Source: Syngnathus acus
Taxonomy: Eukaryota; Chordata; Actinopteri; Syngnathiformes; Syngnathidae
Length of the DNA stretch: 64,000 bases
Direction of reading: 5' to 3'
Assembly (NCBI RefSeq): GCF_901709675.1
Contig: NC_051092.1
Coordinates: 4,034,491-4,098,490, forward strand
The notes beneath the pieces were generated by a model. It did not search any database. It saw only the letters and a list, made by a program, of their open reading frames with translations, and had not been told where the DNA came from. The position numbers and the translations under genes were made by a program. This document shows positions 46,301 to 61,500 of the stretch, one piece after another. Numbering within the stretch: position 1 is the first letter of the stretch; the number at the start of each line of letters is the position of its first letter.

Positions 46301-48463
46301 AAATAAATAAATAAATAAATCGATAATGTAACAAGACAAAAGATGTAAGATTATGTTAGGGAAAAAAAGTCAGAAAAAAAAACCCAGAAAAAACAAAACC
46401 AACTATGTGCTTTCCAACAAACCACCACAAGAGGGCGCCCTAGCAATACTTTTACATTAAACATGGCTTTGGCCTGCCACTCCAAAATATGTGGGGGTTC
46501 ACTGTGCATCATTTTTAAAAACTCATTAAGAGTCCAACTTTTCCTTCCCAATTTCTTGCCCACTTTAATCAATAGCTTACCTGTTGGTCTTCCAGATGTG
46601 TATCGTCTCATCGTCCACATTGTTGTGCTTCAGCGCCTGCTCGTCCAAGAAGTCAAAAAAGTACTTGACCGCCGGTGGCACCACGGCCCCGGAGCACAGC
46701 ACGCTGCGGAAGAAATCATCCACAAACTGCTGCAACGTTCCCTAAAAGAAACAACAAAACCCAAACGAGTCAGAGAGAAGTTAACGTGGCCAAAAGTGGC
46801 GAAGAAATGTGCACCTTGACTGAGAGCAGTCGGGTGAGATAAATCTCGGTGATGGCTTTGGTCATGGACTTGTCCTTTATGCTGCCCCGTTTGGACTTGA
46901 CCTCATCCAGTTCGTCGGTGGGCCTCACCAGGTGAAACACCTTGTCGTCATCCAACAGAGCGTTCCCTGAAACGACACTCGCGTCGTTACGTGAGCGTTT
47001 GTCGGCGCCCGGCTGAATTTGAACCAAGGCGCAGAGGATATCAAAGACAAACGTCGCGGGTAAAAATAAATAAAATACAATAAAATAAAATTTAAAAAAA
47101 TATAAAATAATAATAAATTAAAATAAATAAAAATAAATAAAAAATAAAATACTTACGCTCCTCGTGGTTATCCTGGTACTGCTCGAAGTTCTGCTGAGTG
47201 TGGAGAACCCGTGACAAGACTATGGTGGAGTGGTCGCTGACCTGCAACACACAAAACAAGACTGATTTCGGACCGGACCTCCGCCAAGAACGATGTATCC
47301 TTGGCCACATAAATCAGAATATTATGAAAATAAAAGTTGTGTGGGGAGTTTAGTTCCAAAGTTAAAGTAAAAATTGGGAAAAAAAATATAATAATTTTGG
47401 GACCAAAGTAACATTACAAGTTCTTCTTTGGCGCCTCCTTTGAAACTTTAAATTAGCTAGCCGGTTTCTGCATCAATAAAAACTCGGTCGAGGTACCGAC
47501 ACTCCAAGTCCTCACATGGTCGTCCTCATAAGTCTTCTTTCATGGCCTTGAACTCAATCCTAATCAATACAAGCGAGTGGACACAGCAGCCACGGCGGGT
47601 CTTCACCCGGCCATTTTCTTCACAAAACAGTGGCATTAACGGCACGCGGGGACCATAGATTCAGCTTTTAACGGACAATCCGAGAGTTAACGAGAGCGGG
47701 GCGTCGCAGAAGAATGAAGATTTAGACGCATGAAAGGCGCCACAGAAGGGGGGGATATTTGTGGCTGACCTTTGTTTTCACAGGGTCGATGCGATGAAAG
47801 CAAGATTTAGAGGGCTTCGATTTGAACTAAATGCTCCTGAGGAGGGATTGGAGTGCTTTTCTCCTTTTGGTCCGCCGTGTAATTCGAGTGGGACGGCTGA
47901 ACAGCCGCGACATTGGGTATACCCGTATGAGCTGAAACGAACACTATGTGGCCAAAAGTATTTGTAAGGCATTATGTTGTAATATGACAAGAATAAAATA
48001 GCTGAGGCTAGCATGCTAGCTAATGCTAATAATCAGTAATCACGAATGAAACTTAAATTCATATGAAAACAAATCATCAAAATGGAAGAAATATTGAACA
48101 GTTTTTAACCCTGGTACTTGTAAAGTGACGAGAATAATGTCGTAGTCTTATAAGAACGAAATAAGTTACACGAGCGTGACGTACGTTGTAGTGAGCCAGT
48201 GTGTTGACGCGTTTCCATCTGCCCTCTTTCTGGGAGGTCAAGTCCAAATCGGACAGAATCTGGCCTGTGGAGCCCGGACGCCACTCTGTGGGGAAAAAAA
48301 TGGGAAAAAAATATTTTAATAATAATGAATATATATTAATAATAATAATATATAATAATAAATACGAATTACTATTTTATATATATCTATCTATATATAT
48401 ATATATATATATCTATATCTATAATATATATATATATATAAAATAGTAATTCATATTTATTAT

Positions 48464-48509
<46 letters not shown>

Positions 48510-49531
48510 GTCTGTGTGCAGACGAGATAGCTGACTTTGTCAGCAATATTGTAAAAGTAATTCCAAAGCTGATTGGCAGCTCCGCACTTTTGAATGGAGA
48601 TGAGATTCAAGCGCGGTGCAGACCTGGGTGAGGGCTCATTTACAATTAGCGCCACATGAGAGGGTTATCGTCCCGATGCGCTACCAAAGGCGACAGATCT
48701 GCACTTATCTGAAACGCAGAACGGAATGAGATCGGCTGCGTGCGTGGGAATCGGGGTGGGGGGGGGCAAAAAAAAAAATGTCTTTGATGTGGCAAAAATG
48801 TCTGTGGAGATTTGAGCTTTTGAAGTCGGCTTCCCCTAGGTTTGCAACTTTGGAACTTTGTTTGGCGAATGAAAGCTTTTCTTTTGTGCCGTTATGAATA
48901 AACCGTTGCGAAGCTGAAAAAAGAAAATTATTCAAAGCATATTTTCAATAGGAAGTCACAAATTCTTCACTATGTTTCGAACTGTAATATAAGAAATTCC
49001 AAAACGTCCGACTTGAACCTCTTCACTTACCCAGCGTGACGCTGTCCACCTTAGGCCGCGTCGAGTAGGGCAGGTTCCTGTAAACCTGCTCGATGATCTT
49101 TTCCTTCACCTGCGAAATGGTGTCGCAGGTCAGAACCTTGACGGGCGTTAGATCGAGACCCTCGTCGGGCACCAGCACTTGCAGTGTCTAAAAACGAGAC
49201 AAAACAAAGTCTGAAACTCTCAAACAGGAATCCTGGCATGATCAGTTATTTCAAACACACACACACTCGATAGGAATTCTGTCACCTCCGCCCCGGCTAA
49301 TGACCGCGGCTAAGGGAGAGCAACTTGAGTCCCGGAACTAATTGACCACTTGATGCAATCAAAAGAATGGCAAGGGTGGTTGACGTTGATGGGAGGTGTG
49401 TGTGTGTGTGTGTGTGTTGCGGCCAATCCAATCTGACTCGCTCTGCATTTGAGTGTCAATGTGAAGAGCAGTCCGTGAAATCCCAAGTAATCGTGGATGC
49501 CTGTGAAATCAAGCCCACGGGGGGGGGTGGC

Positions 49532-49566
<35 letters not shown>

Positions 49567-52500
49567 CTTGCTTTCTACACTGTAATTCAATCACAGGAAG
49601 AGATCCATCACCATGAGAGCTAATTTGATAATTGTCCTCGACATCGCCATTACCCACTGGGCTTTTTATTTGTTTTTTTATTGTGTGTGTGTGTGTGTGT
49701 CCCGACTTTCACATTTAGCCTCTCCGTTCCTAAAATGCAGGCAGAGGAAAAGTCCAAACGGATTTGAAGGCACAGTAGCGCTTGCTAGCCAGCGTGGTTT
49801 TCCCTACCCGACTACATGACACTGAAAATGGATGTCGTACAAAAAGCAGCTGGTGGCCTTAGAACGTTTTTTTTTTTTTTTTCTTCCCATCGTCTACAGA
49901 TATACATCCAGTTACCATGGCAACCATCAAGCATGACTGTATACGCTTTAAGCAGCTGTTACGTGTTGGTCTCACCCGCACAGAGTACTCCACGTCATCG
50001 CCCAGCAGGCCCGTGTCGTTGAGGGTGTACTTTGCTTTCTTCAATCGGGCGTCGACGGGTCCTTTCTCGATCTGGTGCTTGATGGCCCGGAATAGTTTGT
50101 ATAAGGGCTCGCCCGCCGAGTCCTGACACACAAACGGTTGATGCAGTTCAGCGCGTTGTGAGTGGTTTTGGGTTAGAAACATAATAAGCAACCTCGGAAA
50201 ACGATTTGACAACCGATTCAGAAAAGTAGACAGTGAAGGCAGTAAAAAAAAAAAAGTTACCTTCAAGAACTGGTAAAGGCAGATGGACATCCAGTTGGAC
50301 AGCATCCTTTCCACCACCGTCTCAGATCTAAAACACAAATAATATTCCTGAATTTACAAATAATCAAATTTAATTTTTGTTTTACTTGATGTACTTTAAT
50401 TATTTTTAATAATTTTTTCCCTAGAAAAAAACTTTAAATGTGCAATGCAATAATCTTCATATTTTAGATTACAACACATTACAGTCATATATTTCAACAA
50501 TCATAACGAAACGATTTGTAAACCACGATTTAGACCTTTTTACAGCCATCCCAATCAAATTGATGCGTTCTTATTTTTTGACCACACATCATCTTTAAAA
50601 GCGTCCTAATAAAAACCAACGTAATCATCCCTTCTAATCTGTTCCGATGGGAGCAAATAATGTCAAGGATGCTTAACGAGCGTCTTTTTTTTTTTTTTTT
50701 TTTAGTGCTGCTGGGTCAATTATGGCGCTGACAGCTTGGAATGCGGTGATGCACATTCCAGACGGCCTTCCTGCACAATGTTGACGAGGCATTTCTGCAA
50801 AGCCTGTCAGTGTCGCTGTCCATCAAACTACTTCTTACTCGGTTGACACTTTGACGTATTCTCATGACAGATGCCCACCGGCGGCGGCCTCCATCGTCCC
50901 AATGCATTGATAGCGGTTAGCATGCCTAATTAGATGTGTTTAAGAAGGAGGGGGGGGGGGGGGGGGGGGGAAGGGGGGGATCGTGTTGGTGCAATGACCT
51001 AATCAACATAATGAGCCTCTCCACTGAGGGATAATTAAGACGCACGTTCGTTTAACAGCCAGCGGTTAAGTGGCAAAACACGGCAGAGAGTTCGAGTGAT
51101 ATAAGTGCGTCCCGATAACAACTGAGGGATGACGAACAAGATTCCTGCGTTGGGTTCTTGGACGTTTACAAGATGCAATTGTCAGTGAGATGACAAAATA
51201 TGTATCTTTCAGGCTATTTCAGTGAAATAAGCCTCCAAAATAACTCAGCACTTAGGCCCATACCCAAAGGTCCTCTTAAAGGTATTACACAAGTCAATAT
51301 TACCATTAAGTGCCTTTGAGACTTTCTCATTTCACTCCCTTTATGACAAAAAAATACATTATGGCCAAAATTTGCACAAATATCCAACTAATTTCCATTA
51401 ATTAATATGGAAAGTTTCCAACATACCCAAATGAATATTTACAAAATTTCTAGCGATTACCACAAGAGCAAGTGCCTCAGGCACAATGAATAGAAAATGA
51501 AAATGTGTATTTATTATTAAAACAAATTTTCTTATACCTCTTCTATGAACAACATGGGCGCTTTGAATAAAAAGTTAGCCCAGTTAGTCCTTCCTTACCG
51601 ACGCAGCATGAGTTTGGGATTTTTGCTGTGCACGTATTCCTCCATGAGCTCCAGCAAGAGCGTGCGCATGATGTCCGTGTAGTACTCCAGCTTGCCGTGC
51701 AGAGCCACGGTCAGCAGAGAGGCGAAATACACTTTGGCCCTGGCGTTGAAGTCGTTACTGCGCTCCAGGGTGCGGATAAACTGCAAATGGCGACACACAA
51801 AATTAGCAACATGAAGAAATATTCCAAATATAACTGCATTATTTAAGTTGGTGAACAAAAAACTTTAATTAGGCAGTTTGTTATGTTTAGGAAGGAGTAC
51901 TAAGTCACAATATAGACCACGGGTGTCAAACTCAAGGCCCGGGGGCCAGATACGGCCCGCCACATCGTTTTACGTGGCCCGAGAAGACAAATTGTGCATC
52001 AAATTTGTGTGTCATTACTAGAATTGCAAAAAGATATGACTAAAAAATGAGTCTATATTATAGACTGTTACAACTAGCGACAAGCTAGCTAACCGCAACT
52101 GGTTAGGCCATGTTTAGCCCTGTTGCCTGTTTTATTTTGGTCAGTTTCTTGGTTCAGCCACTATTGATCTTTTTTTTTTCCACCAGAACTTAGATTTGAA
52201 TATTTTGTGACTGCTGTTGTGAATTCCCATTAGTTTTACAAACCGAAGCAGAGTACACGTGTTAGCTAGCTGTCTTGTTTGTCGCTTGTTTTTGTGTTAT
52301 GGTTCAACATTTCACACTTCATTAGTGGATGGTTTTCACTCGGAGGTACCCCCATAAATGTTTAAAAAAAAATAACGACCAACGGCAAGCCAATAATAAC
52401 GACGGCGGTAAACATGGCGGGGCTCTGCAGCAAAGCTTAGGAAAAAAAACATAAATGAGAGGCAGTGGAAGCTCTCGCAGATTTAACACCTCCAAGGCTG

Positions 52501-55500
52501 CTTGTGTGCCAGCACAGTTGGATTATTAGAAGCCTTCCAATCTGCTTCTCTGCCGTGTCTTCAGCCGTCTAATATTGGACCCGTCAGCATCTGACAGTGG
52601 GCGCCAGGGTAAGACAGGGCGAGTTGAAAATAGGAGCCAATAAAGGATTCCACACTGAGATGTAGGAGTGTGAACAGGCACAGATGTGTGGGTTTAACAA
52701 GGGGGCGATAAAAGATTTAACTCGCTAGTAAGACCCGAGTATTACTTATACGAGTTGTTTCCTCACAATTAATTACAAATATTCAGCGGCGCAAAACAAA
52801 TCCAGTTTATCACCTGATACAATTTTCATGAGGAAAAACATCACTGTTAATACGCCCCACAAGGCAAGTTAGCAACTTGGAGTTAGCATGCTTAGCATAA
52901 AATAACAGCAAAGTAACTTTACGTGATCAAATTAGTTGGATAAATCTGGAACATGTAAGATAGCATGTAGCATTGAGAGGGAATGGAATCATTTAAAAAG
53001 GCTGAAATATTAATAATAATATGGCTAACATGTAAGTTAGCATGTTAACATTAGCAACGTAGCATTGAGAGGAATCATTTAAAAAGGCTGAAATATCAAT
53101 AATAATCTCCAGAAACCGTGCTCTGTGGAATATCGCACCTTTTTTTTTTTTTTTTTTTTATCTGATCCAGACTGGACAGTTGGCAACACTCTCAATTTCA
53201 AATGGAAAATCCCATCGGACAGGTCGAGGCCCAGACATGTTAGCCGAGGCTTGAAATGTGTTGATCTTAAATCGGATCTTGTGAAGTTTTCCACAGAGCG
53301 GTTTGCTGCTTTTATTGACATGATGCACCTTTCCCACGGTTTTGCCATTTAATATTAATAATGGCTTTTATGGATTTTATTTACAAAGCACTTTACATTT
53401 GAAGGCAAATCGCAAAGTGGTAAATACAGTTTTGATGGTAGTAATACGCCGCTAAACCCAGACGAGCTTTTCATTATTTTCCACCAATTGCACTTTATTG
53501 ATTTAAAAAAAATAATAATAAGGCACGCTTACATTGATGAGGAAGGTCTTGGAGTTGAGGAGGTTGGAGAACTGGTTGAGCGCCTGCATGATGGCGGCCC
53601 GCCGAGCCTCGGGGATGTCCAGCTTGCCCGTGATCATCACGTCGTTGGCGCCGTCTTTGGAGGGCAAGAAGAAGACGCGGTCCGTGTATGTCTTGTAGTC
53701 CAGCAAAGGAATGCGACCCTCGCTGAGTTCACTGGAGTGGTCCTCCATTTCGATCATCAGATCTGCCGTACACATGGAGTGAGTTGAGGAGCTCCACTTA
53801 CGGCTTGATATGATTTTATTTCCCTTACCTGTGAACTCTTTCTTGCAACGATCTCGCACGCTCTCCTCCAGGTTCTCCAGCTGGTGCTTCACCTTCTCGT
53901 ACTCCCTCTCGGCCTGTTGACTCTTCCTCCTGCACACGGGTCAGCGTTACCCTCAGACAAACACTTGAGCCGGCGAGGGATTACACTTTCTGTTCAAAAG
54001 CTCATTTCCTAAAACCACTTGTAGAAATATTCGCATTTGTTCACTCTGCCACCGATTGATTTTTGAGTTATGTCAAATGAGTCTTTTCAACCGCAGTTGG
54101 TGTAATTATTATAATGATTTTGCCGGTGTGTCTTTTCAGCCGAAAACATGATTACATGGCAACGGGAGAAGGACTCGATAAACACACAGCTGTGAGCGAT
54201 GCTAACTTATGTTGGTATGTAAATATTAAATATTATCATAGAGGAATTCAAATGTTGTGCATTCAAAATATCTCGCCTAATTGAGCGACTTACCTGTAGC
54301 AGTAGACGGAGATGGCGATGATGAGCAACATGGGCACGATGACGGCGGGGATGATGATGTAGAGCGACAAATCGTTCTTGGTCTCGTACTCCACCGAGCC
54401 CACCACCCACTCCCCTTTGCCAAATTTGATCTGCGGATAAACGGCATAAAAAGAGAGGGTGGAATGTTATTATCAAAGCCGCTTTAAAATTTTATTCTGG
54501 TACGGAGGGGGTCGTGGTTGAAAGCGACAAAGGATGGGGGCAATCTACATAATTGTCATGCATTTTTTTTTTGCTGAACAGCCGTGGGGCGTTTGAGTGT
54601 TTTAAAGCGCTGTGAGTTGGTGGCTCCCGTATTGAGTGAACAAATCCATGACTGCATTGTGTCTGACATAAATCAGCGGAATTTTCCGGAGGAAGCATCC
54701 TGCGCTGTCACGAGTCCAACCGTGTGGCTTTTTTCGTACGCTGCCGAAAACGAAACAATAGCTCACTGGCAGCTGAGCTGACGGCGCCCTTCATCATCGT
54801 CGTGGAAGCAAGACGATGAAATAGTGAAAATTTGAATTTTTTGAATTCATATTGGGTGGAACAGCTAACAAGATTTCAATGTAGTTGAAAGGTTGAAAGG
54901 TTAGTATTTTTCAAGCTATAGGGCACAATTAAAATCATTTTGTTTTCTAAAATATCATAGAATAAAAGTAAGACATTTATAATATTTTTTATAAAAATAA
55001 AAACTTTAACAAAATTTGATAATAAATACATATATAATAAATATTATATTTTTTATTAAAATAAAAAGTTGAATAAAATTTGATTAATATGTTTCTGACC
55101 ATGAGATCCAACAACTCTGCCCGAGTGTCTCGGCGCTGTCTCCGGGATCGAGCGCGAGGCTTGGTGGGGGGCGGGTCCAGGAACAGCTTGTCGTCCTGAA
55201 GAGTGTTAACCAGACAGGGAACGTCACCCACGAAGGCCTGAGCCTCTTTGGACGTCATGGCTTTGGAGAAACCTCGACCCTGCAAGAGCGACAGTGTTAA
55301 GAATGAGTCAATTGTCACAACCCGAGTAGCTACCGTGACTAGCTTGTTTGCAGCTAGCTTTCAAAACAACTAATAGGTCACTGCATTGGTTTTTCGTGCT
55401 GTGCATTTATTTGTGCATATTCGGTCGTTTGGCTGTGGATTTTGATCAACAAATACTATTTTGCATTTAGTAAAGAAAGACCTTTGCGGAGACGTTATGG

Positions 55501-58500
55501 CCGCTAGCCACGCCCCCGACCCTGACTTACTGTAATCAATAAACAACTAGAACAGGGCTAATTAGTCAAGAACGTATCCACAGGCACATTTTGTCAAGTT
55601 ATTATAATATTGTGTTAGCCTTCTCAAATGTGATGAATTTCTTTTCTTTTTTATTTTAATAAGGTGCGTGGTGTGTTGAGAAAGGCGCGTCATTGCCTCT
55701 GGGATGTTGAACCGGGTGCCTGGCTCCAAAAGTTTGTGAAAGGCAAGATAAACAGTACACAGAATAATTTCCATGTAATTCTGCGTTTACCTCTCATCAG
55801 CCTTTTAATCCTTGTATTTGAATGTGCAAAATGTTCATTTTTTGACTTGATTTCAATGGTAATCCCTTCGCTTACATTTAAATAAAAAACAGGAAGTCAC
55901 CAAAAATAAAACCAACAAAATGGCCGCTCTATACATCGCTTGTCACCCCCCTTGAATGGATCCTTCAACTTTATTGAATTAGCAAGCAGGAACCGATTAA
56001 ACTGAATGTCTAATTGGACCACAATTGTGCGAAGAATAAACGCGCAGCGATTGTGCAATCGTAACCCCGACGGAGGAGGGAAAAGTGTCATTTTCCCCCC
56101 CCCCGCCGCTTTCTATTTATCCCCGAGCGTCCCGTCAAAACAGTGACTCAGCAAAAACCAAGCGCTGTCACACCACAAGCGCAACGTCAACAATAAAGCC
56201 GTTTCCGATCGTCTTTCGCCTTCACTCACGGTGACGATGATGATGCTGGCCTCGGTGAAAACCTTTTTAGGCAGTTCGTAGAAAACCGGGTCCGGGTGGT
56301 AGTCGAAGTTCCTCAGGTCCCTCTCCCAGTTGTCCAGCTTGATGTACGTCCTGACGACGTGACCCTGGGAGTCGTTGACCGGCGGCGAGCGGAACTGGAT
56401 GACCGTGTCGTTTTTCTCGTGGGCGACCTGCCGCCCGAACGGCGTAAGTGTTAATAACGGAACTTAGGCTGACATAAAAGGCATTAAAAATATATGAGGC
56501 GGTATATTAGCTATCATTAAACAGGTGGGCTAGCTTCCATTTATGCCGTAAAGGATTCGAGTGTGTGTTTCATGCACTTACCCACTTTGAGCATCATATT
56601 TAACATTTACACGCAGTTAATTTCCGTGCACGCATAGTACGTATGTTCAGGGTCAATTTTGACAATAGTGTCCTTATAATAATTGTCCGTATCCAATTTT
56701 TTTTCACTTCCATTAGCATCGTATTCCTTGATTTGATGCTCACTGCTAAGTCCGTGTGTCATAACCTTAGGGGACAAAAACTTTGTAGCACCTGTGTACA
56801 ATTAAATAACATTTCTAGCTTTATTTATTTATTCATTAAATTCTTTTTATATTTATATTTACATTTATATTTATCCGAAAAGACCAGATTTGCAATTGTA
56901 GATATTGGAAGATGCGGCACATCTTCTTTCAAGGTATCGGTACTTTCTTATGGCCCTCTTGTGGTCGTTTTACAATTAGAAACTAGATTAGAATAAAAAT
57001 GTATGTTAATTTAATCAAATTTTAAGGGAAGTTTCTACATGGGGATATATAGGTTTTTATTTCAAATCATTTTAGATGGAAGCTTGCTATTGGTATCGGT
57101 ACTTGGTATCGGTATCAGTGACAACTCAACTGAGTACTTTCACTGGTATCGGTCTAAAAAAATTTGGTGTCGAATATCCCTACATTTGAGCAAGAATCAC
57201 ATTGACTCATCCACTTTCTCGTTTCTTTTCTTTTTTTTTTTTTTTTACAATAAACAGACTGAGGAAGTGATATTTTTGTCACTGCATTGACACCCAACAA
57301 CATGCTTCCTGCAGCAACGCAACAAGTTCAACTCGTCAATCGCAGGGGCGGCAAACTTTCACACCGGCACTGTCGGCGCCTCCGTCGCCATCTGCTACAG
57401 AGACGATGCAATGTGCCCTTCCGGAACATTTACCCCCCCCACCCCCGGATTATATCATTAGGTACGAAAAGAAATCTGCCCTTAATACAAACAAAAAAAA
57501 TGATTTAACATATGCAACATATTTTTTATTTTTGTTTGCAATGGTGCAATGAGACCTTTATCGTGCACGCCCCCCAAAAATTGTCTCGCACTGACCTTTC
57601 GGAGCTGAGTTATTAAGACATTTATGTCTTAAGGCCAGTCATTAAATTTTGCCGGCATACTCGACACATAAGCAATGACGGAAACCAAAATGAAATAAAA
57701 AAGTCAGCCTTAACACTTCCTGTCTATTTTCTCCTTGAAACTTTTTTGTGGATCGACTTATGATTGACGCATTCCTATCAAATTTCAGGCTCCAAAGGGA
57801 AATAAGCTTAAGGGACTTTTTTTTTTTATTATCAAGTATGGGAAAACTTTCCAGACTGGTGATTTATTTTATATACAAAAAAAAAAAACTATCATGACTG
57901 TAAGAGGCTAAGCAACAATGCACTGTGCATGTTGATAGCAGCAAAAATATTGTGTGTAAACATTTAGGTGGAGTTCAATGACTTAAAGCACAAGAAGCTT
58001 AAGAAGGTGACCAGCCGAGGCCTTTGAGATAACAAGCATCTTAGCCACTTCTCTCGCCGGCCTTGGCAACACAAGAGTTGGCCGCGAGCGTGGAGCGATA
58101 AAGAGCGACACAGCCACATAATCTCCCGCAAACCTTAATACCGGCATTAAATTGAGCCCTGCAAAGGAAATGATCAACATTTTTCTGCTGCTTAGCACCG
58201 GCCGCTAACACTGGAGGACAGCCCAAGCCGCTTTTAAGTTCACCCCGCCACAGTCAATCTTAAGATGGAGGGGCGCGTTTTATTTCGCCGCTATCTGCAA
58301 TCCTACAGGTTTTGAGGATTTATGGACCGGGAAGTAAGATGAGGTAATACTGGCTTAAGTAATCTGCCGGGATCTGCGGAGGCTGGCGCCGACAGTAGTG
58401 CGAGGAGGGGGGGGGGGGGCGGGGCGCAACGTCGGCGGAAGAAACGCTTGACGAGGTTTGAATGAATCACAGCTGTCTCGAGATGGATGGACAGGCGGGA

Positions 58501-61500
58501 GCAGGTTTAAAAAAAGGATATAAAAAGAAATGCATTCACAAGAGAAAATGAAGTGAGGGAAGAAATGATGATTGCGAGAGAACACATAGATGGGGACAAT
58601 AGCGAGGATAATTATAGGGAGTTGAAAATGAAATGGAAGGCGCGCTCACACCTCAAATGATGTGGAGTTGTCTTCTCCCTGGACCATCATGACGGCTCTC
58701 TGGATGATGTCGAAATTCGAGCCAGTCACCACGATGTTTCTCCCGCCGCTGCGACACGAACATGACAACAGACACGCATGAACAAGCTTACAAATTGCAT
58801 TGAAGCGATGGGGGAGACTTACACAAACAAAAGCGGCGCTACGGAAAATAATGGCGTGATCGGAGAAGAACTCGGATGTCAAGCCGTGCCACCTAAGGGC
58901 ATTGTATTTCATCTTTAGCTTTTTTCTTTAAAAACCCATTCATTCATTCTCTCATTCACTAATTTGAGTTTATTAGTTGCCAACTCGGTGGTTTGGTGAT
59001 GAGTGAGTGAGTGAGTGAGTGAGTGAGTGAGTGAGTGAGTGAGTGAAAGTGTGATTGAGTGAGTGAAAGAGTGAGTGAGTGAGTGAGTGAGTGAGTGAGT
59101 GAGTGAGTGAGTGAGTGAGTGAAAGCGTGATTGAGTGAGTGAGTGAGTGAGTGAAAGAGTGAGTGAAAGAGTGATTGAGTGAGTGAAAGAGTGAGTGACT
59201 TAAAGAGTGAGTGACTTAAAGAGTGAGTGACTTAAAGAGTGAGTGAAAGAGTGAGTGAGTGAGTGAGTGAGTGAGTGAAAGAGTGAGTGAGTGACTTAAA
59301 GAGTGAAAGAATGAGTGAGTGAGTGAGTGAGTGAGTGAGTGAGTGAGTGAGTGAGTGAGTGAGTGAGTGAGTGAGTGAGTGAGGCACAATTCAATTGACC
59401 GATTAATGTGACCAACTCACTCACTGTGTAGTTGTCATGACATTTTTGAGTGAGTGAGTTAGAGTTTGTGAATGAGTTAGTGAAGGAGTCAGCCCAAACT
59501 AACAAATAAGAAAGCACATTCTGTGTTATTGATGTTGTGTGTATCACTGACCAGACAAAGCTGGCTTTTGGCTGGAATTCCAGCACGTTGGGGTTTTCCA
59601 AGAACTGGAAGGCACTGCGGATGTGTGTGACGGCAACCTTCCCGTACTTCACTGTGACAGCCAGCAGGTCAGAGGGCACCTTATCAGCCAGATACTTCCC
59701 CGTTCTGCAGGTGATTTCTTCACCAAAGTGCTCCCTGTCGACAGCGGGGGGAAAAAAAAACTTCAGCGGCGGCCGCAGGTGAGAGGTGACGCCAGGTCGG
59801 CGCGGGCCAAAGCGGAAACGGCCCGACAGCTTGTTAAATCTTCCCTGGCTCGTTATTTTTACCTCTCCCGAAAAATGTCACGGCGGATTGGTGTTGTTGG
59901 AATGCCGATGTGACACCAAAGTTAAGGTCACCAGAGAAAAGAAAGTTAAGTTGAGATTCAGCACCATATTAGCTTTAGCGCGGATAATGCTAACTTTAGA
60001 GGCATTCTTTCTGGTTGTATTTTAATGAGGTAAACAAACTCAAATGAACCAGAGTAAAATTATGATTTTTATGCACAACTAAGATATTTGGTTATTATAA
60101 AATGGATGCTACACTGTACACAAAATGTATTTTTACATTCTGATATGGCATAAAATTCAGACTTCTGTTAGCACTTTTTTTCATAATATTACGACTTAAA
60201 TCCTTGGAATTTTTTGACATTTTCTGGCAAAATTGTGATTGCATTCTTGTATTATTTTTTACATTAATCTCAAACATTCGTAAAAATGACTGTTTTCATA
60301 TTTTGATATTATTTTAAGATTCAAATATTATTCTTGCATTTCATACGACAGACACTACATAAATGGGCAGTTCTCAGAAAGTGTGGTCTGAGTGAATGGT
60401 CAAAGATTATTTTTTCTAACCCTTTCCAATCAACCACCGGATTCAACTGCTTACAATATCGCAGACATACTGCAGCCATAAAGCAAAGCGCATCTTGATT
60501 GTTGAAGAATGTCAATGTCACCCGGTGCTTTGATTTTTCTGTTTGCGGCCCTCAGAGGATAACGTTTGTCAAGCTCTAACAGAGAATATTGATTGACTGT
60601 AAATCCTTACACAGCACAGCCCACGTCGCCGACGGTAACCTGGATGTCATCTTTACTGCCCGTCTCCAAAAAGCGTCCCTTGATCGTGATGAGGGTACCT
60701 CCGGCTTTGGGCCCACGACTGGGCGTCACCTCCTCGGGGATGGGGTTCTGTGGACGAGAGGCGACGGGTTTTTGGTGTCAGTGAGACTGGCCAGATGAAA
60801 CACGAATATGAGCATTACGAGTTAAGTCACACACGCGTGGCGGCACGCAGGACTCGCGGCCCCCGAGGCAAACACTTGTTCGTGCACATGAGAACAAGAG
60901 CGGCGTGCTCCCATCCTTGATTTCGCGCTCATCAGAAGCGTTTCTCGCGCATAGATCGCACATCTGCCTCAATTTGCTGAGCAAACACTTAAGGCGGAGC
61001 AATCTCCCCCGGGGGGTGGGGGAGGGAGGGGGCGGGCTTTAGCGCCGCCGGAGATGTGAAAGGCGAGTTCAAAAGCAACGCCGCCTGTTCGTCTTACAGA
61101 GAAACAAGGTCGGGATCTGCTCAAAACACAGACGCGGCTTAAGCCGAGGATTCCCGATCGGCTGCGTTGCCGTGGTTACCTTCAAAAAAGTCACTTCATT
61201 ACTTTCTTGATGACTTTTCAACATTCACAAATGCAGCAGGATGAGTTTGCGGGCGCTCACTGTACAATAAATCCACCTGTTGCCATTCATACAAAGTCGG
61301 GACTTATTGTGAGAATTGGATTTGATTCTTTGAGACAGCGAGTAAAAAATAACCGCAATCAACTAAAAGCGTGCAGCGCCATTAAATCTTGCGGTGCTCG
61401 AGGAGGCGGGCGGGAGATTTACGGTGTTTACCCGGTAAGTGAAGAACATGGAGGAGGTTCCTTTCTTTCCGCCTTTCACCTCCACGTCCACTTGGCCCCA

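Noticed and set aside
59296-59679. 127-codon minus-strand frame ending in LTHSLTHS repeats
   Set aside because: The front part is a PLXNB2 exon read through its donor at 59552; the tail is the GAGT microsatellite.
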